From contig CAMXCT020000392.1 in the NCBI GenBank assembly GCA_947184155.2, forward strand, positions 8,993 to 72,992: a stretch of DNA of 64,000 nucleotides, given 5' to 3'. The first letter of the stretch is position 1. Each line of letters opens with the position of its first letter. The notes below the pieces were generated by a model. The model was not told the DNA's origin. It was given only the letters and a program-made list of their open reading frames with translations, and made no database searches. A program made the translations under genes and the position numbers. Source of the DNA: Cladocopium goreaui (taxonomy: Eukaryota > Sar > Dinophyceae > Suessiales > Symbiodiniaceae). Below are positions 36,635 to 45,841 of the stretch, piece by piece.

Positions 36635-37664
36635 TCATCCAAAGGGCTCCAGCGCCTGCTTTTTGCAGCGTCCCAAATGCCCGGCCGCAAAGGCCCGCGC
36701 CAGGCGCCAGGAGATGGGGGCCACATCCACAGCCATGGTGCCCATGTAGGTCAACTCCCCTATCCGCGGGCCCCAAAAGTCATCCCCCAGAAGCCAATCC
36801 ACGCGCAGCTCGTCCAGCCCAACTGCCAGCTGTTCTGAATCCCGGCGCAAGGAATGCCAGTGCTCTGCCAAGCAGCGCAGCAGCAGTTGGAGAATTGCCC
36901 CTGGAAGATCTTCCCAGAAACCATGGCCTTTCTTTAAGAGGCCAGGTGTAGCTGGATCCCACTGGATCACGGCACCATCTCGAGTGACCCACAAAAACAT
37001 GGGATGTGTGTTGAGGCAAGCACCTACCACCTCTCCAAACAAGACCTGCACTTTAAGCTCCAAAGGCTTTTTTAGTTTGGGCATCTCAGGGTCCATTTGC
37101 AGGAAATCGCTCATCAAGGCATAGAGGGGCTGTAAAACCGCACCCTTGGGCACTGCGTTTTGGTTCCAGGACTCCTGAGAGGTGGGTGGCGGTGGTGGTG
37201 GTGGTCCATGTCCCAGATTGTCCCAGTCAGATCCATTCAGCTCTGTCCTTCTGCCACGACTTGTCTTCCGCGCACATAGCCTCCTCAATGCTCTGTAGCA
37301 CTGCTTCCTCAGTGGCCTGCAGCATGGTTGTGTGGGGATAGGGGATACACCAGCCAAAGAACCACGCGGATGAAGGGAAAAAGGGGAACTCAAGAATAAG
37401 CCTCTTTTAAGGTAATTATATGTAATTATGGCTTTTGATGGCTTTGGGGTTTAGTTACAACATCATGGTATAAAATGCCATAAATACATGTTGAATACCT
37501 CACCTCCATTCACAGCCTAGCGAGTCTGCCGGCCTCCCCTGGGCGCCAAAGGGTCACATGCTTCGAGTTGGATCCATGCCGCGGCTTCACCACGAACGAC
37601 TGGTTGTGGGCCATCTGACAGGCGCCGCGGCGCCACTTGCCACAGTTGGGCAGCAATAACTCGG
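36635..37664 (-). CDS. ATP-grasp-like enzyme, C-terminal part
   Basis: Three exons. Exon 37534-37664 reads LLPNCGKWRRGACQM and then VVKPRHGSNSKHVTLW. Exon 37246-37316 reads ATEEAVLQSIEEAM. Exon 36635-37174 (acceptor CTCTCAG) reads ESWNQNAVPKGAVLQPLYA, ELKVQVLFGEVVGACLN, then ELRVDWLLGDDFWGPRIGEL, and ends at TGA. A VxKPxxGSxSxxV block, an E-x-K/Q-V-x-x-x-x-G-E strand and an R-x-D...GE(L)T end are the ATP- and metal-binding pattern of ATP-grasp ligases, including TupA-like forms. Substrate unknown. Phase is kept across exons with a GC donor (GAG|GCC) and a GA donor (AAG|GAC). N-terminal exons lie upstream, perhaps near 38.0 kb. Confidence 0.62.
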
Positions 37665-38614
37665 CTTTTGTAGAGTCAACCAGGTAAGTATGACTCTAAA
37701 TGACTCTAATATGTTCCATATTTTTTGACTTAAATTGACCCATGAAAGTTTAATTCAAAAAATTAATGAACTCTAATATGTTCCATATTTTTGAATTAAA
37801 CGTTCATTAATTATCCATCCCCGAGGGTGACTGAACCCAAAGTGCAACCAGTTGCCATTTTCAGGGCTGAAAAAGAAGTGGATCAAAGTGACCAATCACC
37901 CTTTGCCAGCTGAAAATCAGGTGTATTCGTAAAATCCTTTCCCAGCCACGGGGTCAAACCCACCGCCTGCTGCTTCGCGACCAGGGCCATAGATCCATCT
38001 GTGGCCAGCAGAGGTAAGTGTCGCAAGCTGCCCAGTTGAGTTTGCACCACCTCTACCTGCCGTCATCTGCTGCGATGGTTTCCTTCTGTTTTCTGGAGGG
38101 GGTGTAAGAAAATTGTAGAGAACCCCTAAGCAGATCTAAGATTATCTAAGCATGAAGAGAGATTTAATGATAATAAGTAGAACTGATTGATGGAAGTATG
38201 AGTACAACTATAATTCGAATAAGGCAACAGGGGAATCTACCTGACATTGTAACACTCTCAGCTCTCATTGCTTGTTGGGCTTTCTGCCCGACAGGATCGC
38301 GATGCTTCCCAAGATGCGCTGTATATTATTTGTATTTCATATATATATATACACCTGCGTGCTATTATCGATTTGTTTATAAATTTCTGTATTTGTTTAT
38401 ATTATTATGCTTGCATTTGTTTATATGTGTATATGTTTATATATTTATATATATAATATATATATATATAATATATATAATATATAATATATATATATAT
38501 CCATTTATCAATAATCTAATCTAATCTATCTATCGATCTATCTCTATGTGCAAATTCAAAAAAAAACGCCTTTAACGCAACTAGGTTCAATCATGTTCAA
38601 TCACAACACGACCC
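37665..38614. other. spacer with one candidate exon
   Basis: Near 37955-38010 the minus strand reads ATDGSMALVAKQQAVGLTPW, possibly an N-side exon of the ATP-grasp gene. The plus strand carries two canonical-looking donors, at 37683 and 38014 (gtaagt), without a matching coding stretch. The stretch 38330-38520 is TA-rich simple sequence. Confidence 0.4.
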
Positions 38615-41600
38615 TCAGCTAGGAGCCTGCTTCACCTTGTCATCAAGCCACACCAAGCCAGACCTCTGCGTCTTGTAGGAGATGCCAATGCGTTTCTTCA
38701 TGATGCATCGCCAGTCCTTTACGTTCTTGCCTCAACAACGCTCTCCTGCTCATGATAAATCACTAACTTTGGGTTCCCCGAAATTCGAAGAGGTAAAAAG
38801 AAACATATTTGAACTCTACATTCTTCTGGCTCTTTGGTGGTTCCCCCAAAAAATGTAAAAAAAGTTGATTCAGTGAAGTTTTCTAAACTAATATCATAGC
38901 AGTATAGCAAATCAAAATTTCTTCTTTAAAAAAAAAAAATAACAGTCCAAAAAGTCAGTTTAAATATTGTTGATTACTTCATTTTTCTCAACAATATCAA
39001 AACAGAATTACCTCATTCAATTTTTCAAAATCATAGCAGTCAAAGCATACTTACCTCATTCATTTTTCAAAATCATAGCAGTCAAAACATAATTACCTCA
39101 TTCAATTTTTCAAAATCATAGCAGTCAAAGCATACTTACTACCTCATTCATTTTTCAAAATCATAGCAGTCAAAACACAATTACCTCATTCAATTTTTCG
39201 AAATCATAGCTGTCAAAGCATACTTACCTCATTCATTTTTCAAAATCATAGCAGTCAAACGCATTATTACCTTATTCATTTTACAAAATCCTATCCATCA
39301 ACCGTTCCTGATTCCTTTTTATGCTTCTCTGTTTTTAAATGTCTTGAATAACATTGTGCCTTCATTGATGAATTACATACATTACAAAAGGCAACTTTAT
39401 CACGATAGTTTTGTATTTGTTCCTGTTTCTTTTTTCTATATTCTTCATCTTCTTTATATTTAGTTCTTCGTGTTTCATTCACTTTATCTTTATGTTTGTC
39501 ATAGTTCTTTCTCTTGTATTCCAAGCATTTCTTACAAGTCTTAAATCCATCTTCAAAATTATCAATTGGTAAATCTTTAACACAGTATCTACAAAATTTA
39601 CCCATTACATATAAATATGATTATCTTCTTAAATGTCTTTTCCAAGAATTCCTATAACAACCCAAAAAAAAAAAACAAGCCAAGCAAAGAACAACATTAA
39701 AAACAAAACAATAGACAACAATAAACATTATTCCCTACCCTTTAATAACCCTATCTTACAAATCCATAATTCTAATAAATAAATATTATTAGAAATATGT
39801 TAGTAGTAAATCTCTTCAATAATTAACAATTCAAAATGAGATGTGTGTATTCCTATTGTACTATCTTTATCTTGGTCTTCTTCTATGTCGGTATTTATTT
39901 CTTCATCTGCTTTATTCAATACGTCGTCTATATCATCCTCATCTACATATTCATCAAAGTCATTCATAAAATCAATCTCTCTATAAATAAATTGATTTTC
40001 TCCATATTCCTTTTCTCGGAATTTTGCCACTAATTGAACTTCAATATCAAGTTTAACTCTATAATTTAAATCATCTTCTACTTCTTCATAAAGTAAGGAC
40101 AGTAATTCTTCTTTTTCTTCTGTTATTATGTTTCCTATACTTTTTAAGCTAAATGGCACTTCCTCTCTCACAATACAGTATTCAATTATATTTTTTTTCT
40201 TGATTTCAAATGTCTTGTTATTTTAGGACCAAGTCTTGAAATTTTGTATTTGTTCTGTATTCTCTTCAATGCTTCACTATGCTTTATTTTCAAATATTTA
40301 GGGTCTCCAATTTTATAAGAAACGATTTTACGCAACGCATCAACAGGCAAATCCTTCATACAATCCGTCCTTAAAAAAATATGGAAATAACTAGTCTTTC
40401 AGCACATATTCGAAGATTAAAATATAGAATTCTTTGAAAAACTACTTAAAGATAAATTAACTAAATAAAATATATACTATTATATGATGAAAAAGTTATA
40501 GACTATCTATTGAGTAATGATTTAGCGGAAATACCAAAAAGAGGAAGAAAAGAATTGAAGTCAATAATCATAGACAACAAGAAATTTAGATACAACAAAG
40601 ACAAACCCATATCGAATGTTTTAACAAAGAAATTAGTATCAGTAAAGACAACTAATGAATACAGAAGTTATGCTATGAAAAAGGCAATGGATGTTGTAAG
40701 TAGAGAAAGGGTTAGACAATTAATAACCAAACACGCAATCAGAAACAAATTTAGGGTCAGAGATATTCAATCAGCATTTAGGAGATATGCTAATTCAATA
40801 GTTTTGGAAAATAAACCACTTTCAAGGAGAAAGGGGATTAGAAATGATTGCGCACCAAAAACAAAGACTATCAGTTTTTTTGAGAAATAATAGAAGCATG
40901 AAACTTAATATAAGAACGGAAGGATTATTTGAAAAACCTGAATATGATGATGGAGGAAGTGAATTGGGAAGTCAGGAACTTGTATATGCCCTACCATCAA
41001 CCCGCTTCAATATTAGTAATGAGGATGAACTGACACAAGCATTAGAAGATAGTGTTATTCAAATCCGATTACAAATACAAAATTTAGAAGGTTCAACATC
41101 TAATTTAAGATTTAAGAAGATTTTATCAATAACTATTCACTATGACAGATATGACCCAACAAGAGCAGGGAGATACATTGAATTACCAGAATGGATTAAA
41201 CTAAAAAAGGCATGTATCAACATTAAAAATATAGACCAAAAATGCTTCAAATATTGTATTCAATCCATAGTCTATGACAAAATAAGCAAACATCACCCAG
41301 AGGAAATGTTCCACTATAATAAACTCAAAGATGATATGTTGAACTGGGATGGTGTAAAATTTCCAACTGGTAATAGGGACATAGACAGATTTGAAGAGAA
41401 TAATAAATATGTTTCAGTAAATGTTTTTGAACCTGATGACAGCTTAAATGACAACAAAATCATATTACATAGAGGCACTAAAAATAGAAATGCTAAATAC
41501 GAAATAGATTTATTAAAAGTCTATGATGAAGATAATCACTATCATTACGTATTAGTAAAAAACAAATCTAGATTACTAAAAAGTGAATGAAACACGAAGA

Positions 41601-43477
41601 ACTAAATATAAAGAAGATGAAGAATATAGAAAAAAGAAACAGGAATAAATACAAAACTATCGTGATAAAGTTGCCTTTTGTAATGTATGTAATTCATCAA
41701 TGAAGGCACAATGTTATTCAAGACATTTAAAAACAGAGAAGCATAAAAAGGAATCAGGAACGGTTGATGGATAGGATTTTGTAAAATGAATAAGGTAATA
41801 ATGCGTTTGACTGCTATGATTTTGAAAAATGAATGAGGTAAGTATGCTTTGACAGCTATGATTTCGAAAAATTGAATGAGGTAATTGTGTTTTGACTGCT
41901 ATGATTTTGAAAAATGAATGAGGTAGCAAGTATGCTTTGACTGCTATGATTTTGAAAAATTGAATGAGGTAATTATGTTTTGACTGCTATGATTTTGAAA
42001 AATGAATGAGGTAAGTATGCTTTGACTGCTATGATTTTGAAAAATTGAATGAGGTAATTCTGTTTTGATATTGTTGAGAAAAATTAAGTAATCAACAATA
42101 TTTAAACTGACTTTTTGGACTGCTATGTTTTTTTTAAAGAATAAATTTGATTTGCTATACTGCTATGATATTAGTTTAGAAAACTTCACTGAATCAACTT
42201 TTTTTACATTTTTTCCCCCAACTCATTGCTCGAAAGTGGGAAGCTACGCTTGGAAGGATGAACCTTATTAAACCATCATCTGGCCTAGCATTTCGGCTGC
42301 ATATCAAACCACGATTGCAGAGGTTGCAGCATGCCTACTGTTCGGTATTTAACATTTTCTCGTGTCGCACGGCGCAGAAAAACGAGAGAATCACTGGAAT
42401 TTTCCATGTTTTTCAAAGCTAAGCAGGGCTGGTTTGCTTGTTGGAAATCGATCGCAGCAGGCGATGCTGGCCAAGGTGCCAGTACTGGTCAGCACCTAAA
42501 AACAAGGGACGACTCAGAGACCATAGTTAAGTCGATCAGCTCAAGATCCAACTGCAAGAAACAAGAGTTAAGTGGTACCGTACTTCTGTGGTAATGTGTA
42601 AATCACATTACAAAAGCTGGACAATAAAATGATTGCTTGTTTACTGCATATACCACGAAAAAAAGCTCAAGGTAGGCGGTGGTGAGGGGGGTGACACCAT
42701 GTATATATGCATATATATATATATATCCATGATTCTCCTATCTATGGTGAGGTCGCTGAGTGCGGTCCCTATTCTTTACCTGGGTGTCTAAAAATATTGT
42801 GTATTTACATGTGTATATATCATTCTAGGATTATATAATATAAATATATATATATATACAAAAATACTATATAGGTGCCCTATTGTAAGACAAACCTATA
42901 CTGTACCTTTTGGCATTTAACACAGCTGTGGAAAATAAGATCAGATTTATTCATTTACTAAAGTTACTAAAGCACTAAGGCATCCAAAAACGGCCATTTT
43001 CCGTAGCTATGTTACATTGCCAGAGGGTATCAGTAGGGTATCAGTCCATATCCGATAGCCCACCTCCTCCAAATAAGTCACCAGATCTTCTGTCGCTTCA
43101 CACTCCTCCAGTAGAGGCATGGCATGAGCTCCACACACACCGCAGCGGAAGTCCTGCGGCGTGTGTTGTTTGAAAATGTCACCCCGCGTTGATGCTCAAC
43201 TGTTCTTTTTTTTGATTTTTTGGGCTGGTCTAATCTGCATTTTGCTGGCAGTCTCGCATTTGTTTTGCCTGGTTCAACGTAGCCAAACTCGCGATTTCTC
43301 AGGACGAATCCCTATTTTTTCACATTGAGGGTGAAGGGCCCCCAAATGGGCTTGGAGCCACTCATCCCACTCCTCCTCAATGACATGCAGCGCCTCCGCA
43401 TATGGCAGGTGTAGCACTGTACCAGGAGACAGCTCACAGGGATGGCCATGGCAATGCCTGACTTCCAGGACGGCCAT
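38615..43477 (-). CDS. unknown gene with a virus-derived element in an intron
   Basis: The first exon starts at ATG 43477 and ends near 43322 (MAVLEVRHCHGHPCELSPGT, then EALHVIEEEWDEWLQAHLG). A second, about 43035-43153 after acceptor CGCCGCAG, reads DFRCGVCGAHAMPLLEECEA and TEDLVTYLEEVGY. The terminal exon, 38615-38730, reads KNVKDWRCIMKKRIGISYKT, then GLVWLDDKVKQAPS and TGA. The second exon follows in phase if the first ends CAATGT with a GA donor. The 3.4-kb element at 38848-42214 lies between the second and last exons, so I infer it sits in an intron. The CxxC/H pattern (CGVCGAH) may bind metal. No family recognised. An upstream signal-like frame without ATG was not used. Confidence 0.5.
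38843..38847. repeat. target-site duplication, left copy
   Basis: CCCCC (TCCCCC if one ambiguous base is counted) lies directly left of the 3.4-kb element and again directly to its right (42215-42219). A 5-6-bp duplication fits integration of Polinton-like elements. Confidence 0.65.
38848..39485. repeat. left terminal inverted repeat
   Basis: Matches 41579-42214 in reverse, with few differences. It begins aaaaaatgtaaaaaaagttg and contains six to seven copies of a unit of about 43 bp (tacctcattca, then caaaatcatagcagtcaaa) at about 39010-39290. Confidence 0.9.
39010..39290. repeat. 43-bp tandem repeats inside the left arm
   Basis: Alternating versions of tacctcattcatttttc followed by aaaatcatagcagtcaaa and then gcatac or acataa. 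The mirror block is at about 41790-42060. Confidence 0.88.
39291..39605 (-). CDS. zinc-finger-like protein of the virus-derived element
   Basis: A 104-residue frame with two Cys clusters: FCRYC with KTCKKC near the start and FCNVC with RHLKTEKHKK near the end, joined by a very Lys-rich helix. The last part has the spacing of a C2H2 finger, so nucleic-acid binding is likely. The second half lies in the left inverted repeat, and a partial copy of the same sequence sits in the right arm. Confidence 0.6.
   Translation of the reverse strand: MGKFCRYCVKDLPIDNFEDGFKTCKKCLEYKRKNYDKHKDKVNETRRTKYKEDEEYRKKKQEQIQNYRDKVAFCNVCNSSMKAQCYSRHLKTEKHKKESGTVDG
39800..40171 (-). CDS. acidic protein of the virus-derived element
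   Basis: A 123-residue frame, strongly acidic (for example DEYVDEDDIDDVLNKADEEI), with AT-rich codon use like the rest of the element. No family recognised. It lies in the unique middle part, opposite in direction to the two right-hand frames. Confidence 0.5.
   Translation of the reverse strand: MREEVPFSLKSIGNIITEEKEELLSLLYEEVEDDLNYRVKLDIEVQLVAKFREKEYGENQFIYREIDFMNDFDEYVDEDDIDDVLNKADEEINTDIEEDQDKDSTIGIHTSHFELLIIEEIYY
40510..40890 (+). CDS. basic protein of the virus-derived element
   Basis: A 126-residue Lys/Arg-rich frame (RRKGIRNDCAPK near the end; ERVRQLITKHAIRNKFRVRD in the middle). Charge suggests nucleic-acid or packaging contact, but no family is recognised. It overlaps the start of the next frame by 47 bp on the same strand. 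Confidence 0.5.
   Translation: MSNDLAEIPKRGRKELKSIIIDNKKFRYNKDKPISNVLTKKLVSVKTTNEYRSYAMKKAMDVVSRERVRQLITKHAIRNKFRVRDIQSAFRRYANSIVLENKPLSRRKGIRNDCAPKTKTISFFEK
40844..41590 (+). CDS. polymerase-associated domain protein of the virus-derived element
   Basis: A 248-residue frame ending at the inner edge of the right inverted repeat. It holds, in order, IELPEWIKLKKACINIKN, CFKYCIQSIVYD, a GVKFPTGNRDIDRFEENN stretch, and HYHYVLVKNKSRLL. These blocks match, from memory of the family, a conserved segment found upstream of B-family DNA polymerase in Polinton-like elements of many eukaryotes. The segment's biochemical role is not known to me. Confidence 0.6.
   Translation: MIAHQKQRLSVFLRNNRSMKLNIRTEGLFEKPEYDDGGSELGSQELVYALPSTRFNISNEDELTQALEDSVIQIRLQIQNLEGSTSNLRFKKILSITIHYDRYDPTRAGRYIELPEWIKLKKACINIKNIDQKCFKYCIQSIVYDKISKHHPEEMFHYNKLKDDMLNWDGVKFPTGNRDIDRFEENNKYVSVNVFEPDDSLNDNKIILHRGTKNRNAKYEIDLLKVYDEDNHYHYVLVKNKSRLLKSE
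41579..42214. repeat. right terminal inverted repeat
   Basis: Reverse match of 38848-39485, ending tttttttacattttttt-like sequence next to CCCCC. It includes the mirrored 43-bp repeat block and part of the zinc-finger-coding sequence. Confidence 0.9.
42220..43030. other. intron sequence right of the virus-derived element
   Basis: No exon supported. A ta tract lies at 42705-42725 and another at 42835-42860. A stretch near 42415-42450 (aagctaagcagggctgg) recalls the 3' part of 5S rRNA but does not extend. The end of a family-A inverted-repeat element lies at about 42991-43029. Confidence 0.5.
42991..43029. mobile_element. partial family-A inverted-repeat element
   Basis: The sequence ccattttccgtagctatgtt followed by gccagagggta matches one end of the 106-bp family at 45.06, 48.47 and 49.09 kb. 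The other end is not recognised. It lies a few bases downstream of the 43035-43153 exon on the minus strand. Confidence 0.55.
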
Positions 43478-43667
43478 GGCGCCCGAGGCTGAGCCGAAAA
43501 AACACCATGCCACTGCCACAGCCAACGGAATGACCCAATGACCCGAAAAAGTGCCCGGCAACCATGCTATACATTGCTATACCGGATCCCGGCTATACCA
43601 TGCCTGCAGCACTGTGGTTTCGGGCATTTCCCATGGATTTCCCGTGGATTTCCCCGTGGATTTCCCT

Positions 43668-45270
43668 CTCTGGCCGAAGCGTCCTTCAGTTGTGAGGCCT
43701 TCTCTTTCGCCCCCGCAGTGATATCCAAGTCTTCGGTGAGCAGCGTCTCCTAGAGCTATGAACCCAACATATCCAAAAATCGGGATGAAGCCCGCAAAAC
43801 TGCTAATGTTTCTTCAGTGCCCCAGTGCTCTGGATAGATACGATTATCACATAGTATCACGCTTCGGGTGGGCTTTGGGCTTTGAATACGGCATTGTTGA
43901 GATAGACCAACATCCCTATAGAGGTGCTGGGTCCTTCTTGACTTTGAAGATGTTGCCACCCTCCTGTTTTCTATGGCGGTGGGAAGCGACTTCGAGGTAG
44001 AGTGTTCTCAAGTTCCAACTGTCAAAAAGTGATGGGGTCAGGGTGGGGCCTCAAAATTGAATGGTTGTGGATGTGCTAAGATTGACCCACCTACATACAT
44101 CTCCAGATCTTGTATGAGTTGACGCATGCACTCCTTGAGATACTCGGTGCCCTGGTTGCCAGACATCGTGACCCAACCTGACTTGGCGTCTATTCCAGTG
44201 ATGCTTTCATCGCATGATGCTTTCATTGACCATCTTGCGCCAGTCATAATCAGCAACATCGACACTCACCCTGGCTCTGGGTATGTTTCTCTCTGGTATC
44301 TCACCATCTTGAAACTCAGGCACACATCATGAATCTACCCCACCTTCAGCTCCATCATTTAGGGCTTGCACCTTCCTGAGGCTGCAAGTTGCCGAAATCC
44401 CAATATTGGGGGAACTCATGACCATCACATGACCATCACAAAATTGATCAACAACCTCCACATCGGGGGGTTGGTCAAAATTGGGTACTCCCCAAGAATT
44501 CTCAAAATCAAGGGTGAAGACGGTGAAGACCAAAGATGGGGTAGCTCAGGGACTTCCATGGCACGTAAAATGGCACCATTTCTGAGCTGATGACACGCGT
44601 AGGACGTCGATCTCGCTGTCTTTGCAGGGCACAGACTGCAGCATCAGAACCTCGTTCACCTCCAACTTGCGAACTACCGAGGACTTGCTGCTGACCTGAC
44701 CAGGGGAGAGGCCATGGCGGCCAACCCTCGAAACGTTTAAGAAGTTGGAGAATTAAAAAAAAGGAAACGTGGTGAAATCTGGTGAAAATTGTGAATGTTC
44801 GACAGCGAACACAAATTTAACATGATGTAACAATATGTAACAATACCGGACAAAAAAAAAACTGGTTCGGAGTGGTAATATGTGGTTTGCTGGTCTTCGA
44901 TGCATGCCAGAGATCGTTTCACCCATCCAGAATCTGAGGGTCTGGGCGCCATCAGTTAGGGTAGTCTTGTTCACCACCTTCATGCACCGCCGCCTCAAAT
45001 CGTAGATCCATAGGGATCCAACGATAGGTTTGATGAGTTTGATGTTTAATGTGGCACAACCTACCCTCTGGTTATGTCAAAATAGCTATTGAAAATTGCC
45101 ATTTATAGTGGATTTTCCCATTAAAAATGGTGATTTTCCATAGCTATGTTAGTTTACCAGAGGGTAAAATCTATGCGAAACGTGTGCCACACTGAAATTC
45201 CCGCAGCTTCGCAACGTTTTTTTAGCGCCGGCCATCCTTGGGCCCCCAGCAGGATCTCCTGCACCCTGTC
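43668..45270 (-). CDS. dinoflagellate repeat-module protein, unknown function
   Basis: Exons in order are 45193-45270 (DRVQEILLGAQGWPALKKRC), 44923-44993 (CMKVVNKTTLTDGAQTLRFW), 44595-44695 (SSKSSVVRKLEVNEVLMLQS), 44344-44375 (KVQALNDGAEG), 44096-44177 (GWVTMSGNQGTEYLKECM), about 43918-43963 (GGNIFKVKKDPAPL) and about 43668-43749 (ETLLTEDLDITAGAKEKASQ). The order SSVVRxLEVxEVL, VxALxDGxEGWVTxxGNQGT, then ETxLTEDxDI is a module I recognise as recurring in dinoflagellate proteins; I know no function for it. Phase matches from 44595 through 43963. The exon at 44923 looks like the end of a preceding module, so at least two modules are likely. Confidence 0.62.
45061..45166. mobile_element. family-A inverted-repeat element (106 bp)
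   Basis: Bounded by taccctctgg and ccagagggta, with an inner palindrome of agctattgaaaattgcc and ggtgattttccatagct. TA at both ends fits a TA target duplication as in Tc1/mariner-type MITEs. It lies in the intron after exon 45193-45270, about 25 bp from the exon end. Confidence 0.85.
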
Positions 45271-45359
45271 CTGGCATCAAAAGTCATCAAATCCGGCGAC
45301 GTGATCCCCATGGGCCCTGATAATCCCCATGACCAGAGTCGATTCCAGCAAGAAATTAT

Positions 45360-45369
45360 CTCCCTCATA

Positions 45370-45413
<44 letters not shown>

Positions 45414-45625
45414 CTCTCTCTTATATATTTATTCATTTATTTATGTATCTATGTATTTCTGTATTTATGTATTTATGTATTTATGTATTTATGTACTTAT
45501 TACTACTATTATTTTTGTTATTATTATTATTATATGTATTATGTATGTATTATGTACGTATTATGTATGTATTATGTATGTATTATGTATGTATTATGTA
45601 TGTATTATGTATGTATTTAACTAGT
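45360..45625. repeat. TC, TATG and TTATGTATG microsatellites
   Basis: The stretch 45365-45420 is a TC dinucleotide run, 45430-45500 is ttatgtat units, and 45530-45615 is the 11-bp unit attatgtatgt repeated. Not coding. Confidence 0.92.
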
Positions 45626-45841
45626 TCAAAAGTTGATCAGAAGTTGATGAAAAGCTGTGGGGCACAGCCAAAAAGTTGGATGGAATGGAAGGTGATCAAG
45701 AAAAAAGCAAGACAAACATGAGAGAGAGGGAGAGATAATGATTATAATAGCAATAACAATATTCAATTCAATGCAGTTCAATGATTTGTATGATGGTTTT
45801 TCCAGATGTGATGATGTGACTGGTGGCTTTAGATTCCGAAC

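Larger units (their letters stand above)
38848..42214. mobile_element. virus-derived Polinton/virophage-like element, small form
   Basis: A 3,367-bp insert, much more AT-rich than the host exons around it, bounded by inverted repeats of about 640 bp and a 5-6-bp target duplication. Four reading frames are recognisable. The right-hand frame carries a domain that in Polinton-type and related elements lies next to protein-primed family B DNA polymerase (KKACINIKN, then HYHYVLVKNKSRLL). A zinc-finger-like frame starts in the left repeat, and part of it is repeated in the right arm. I recognise no polymerase, integrase or capsid gene, so this looks like a small non-autonomous relative, reasonably young because its two long arms are still very alike. 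Confidence 0.7.

Noticed and set aside
42410-42460. Possible 5S rRNA-like piece (aagctaagcagggctgg)
   Set aside because: The likeness covers under 20 bases and does not extend to the rest of a 5S gene or a SINE body.
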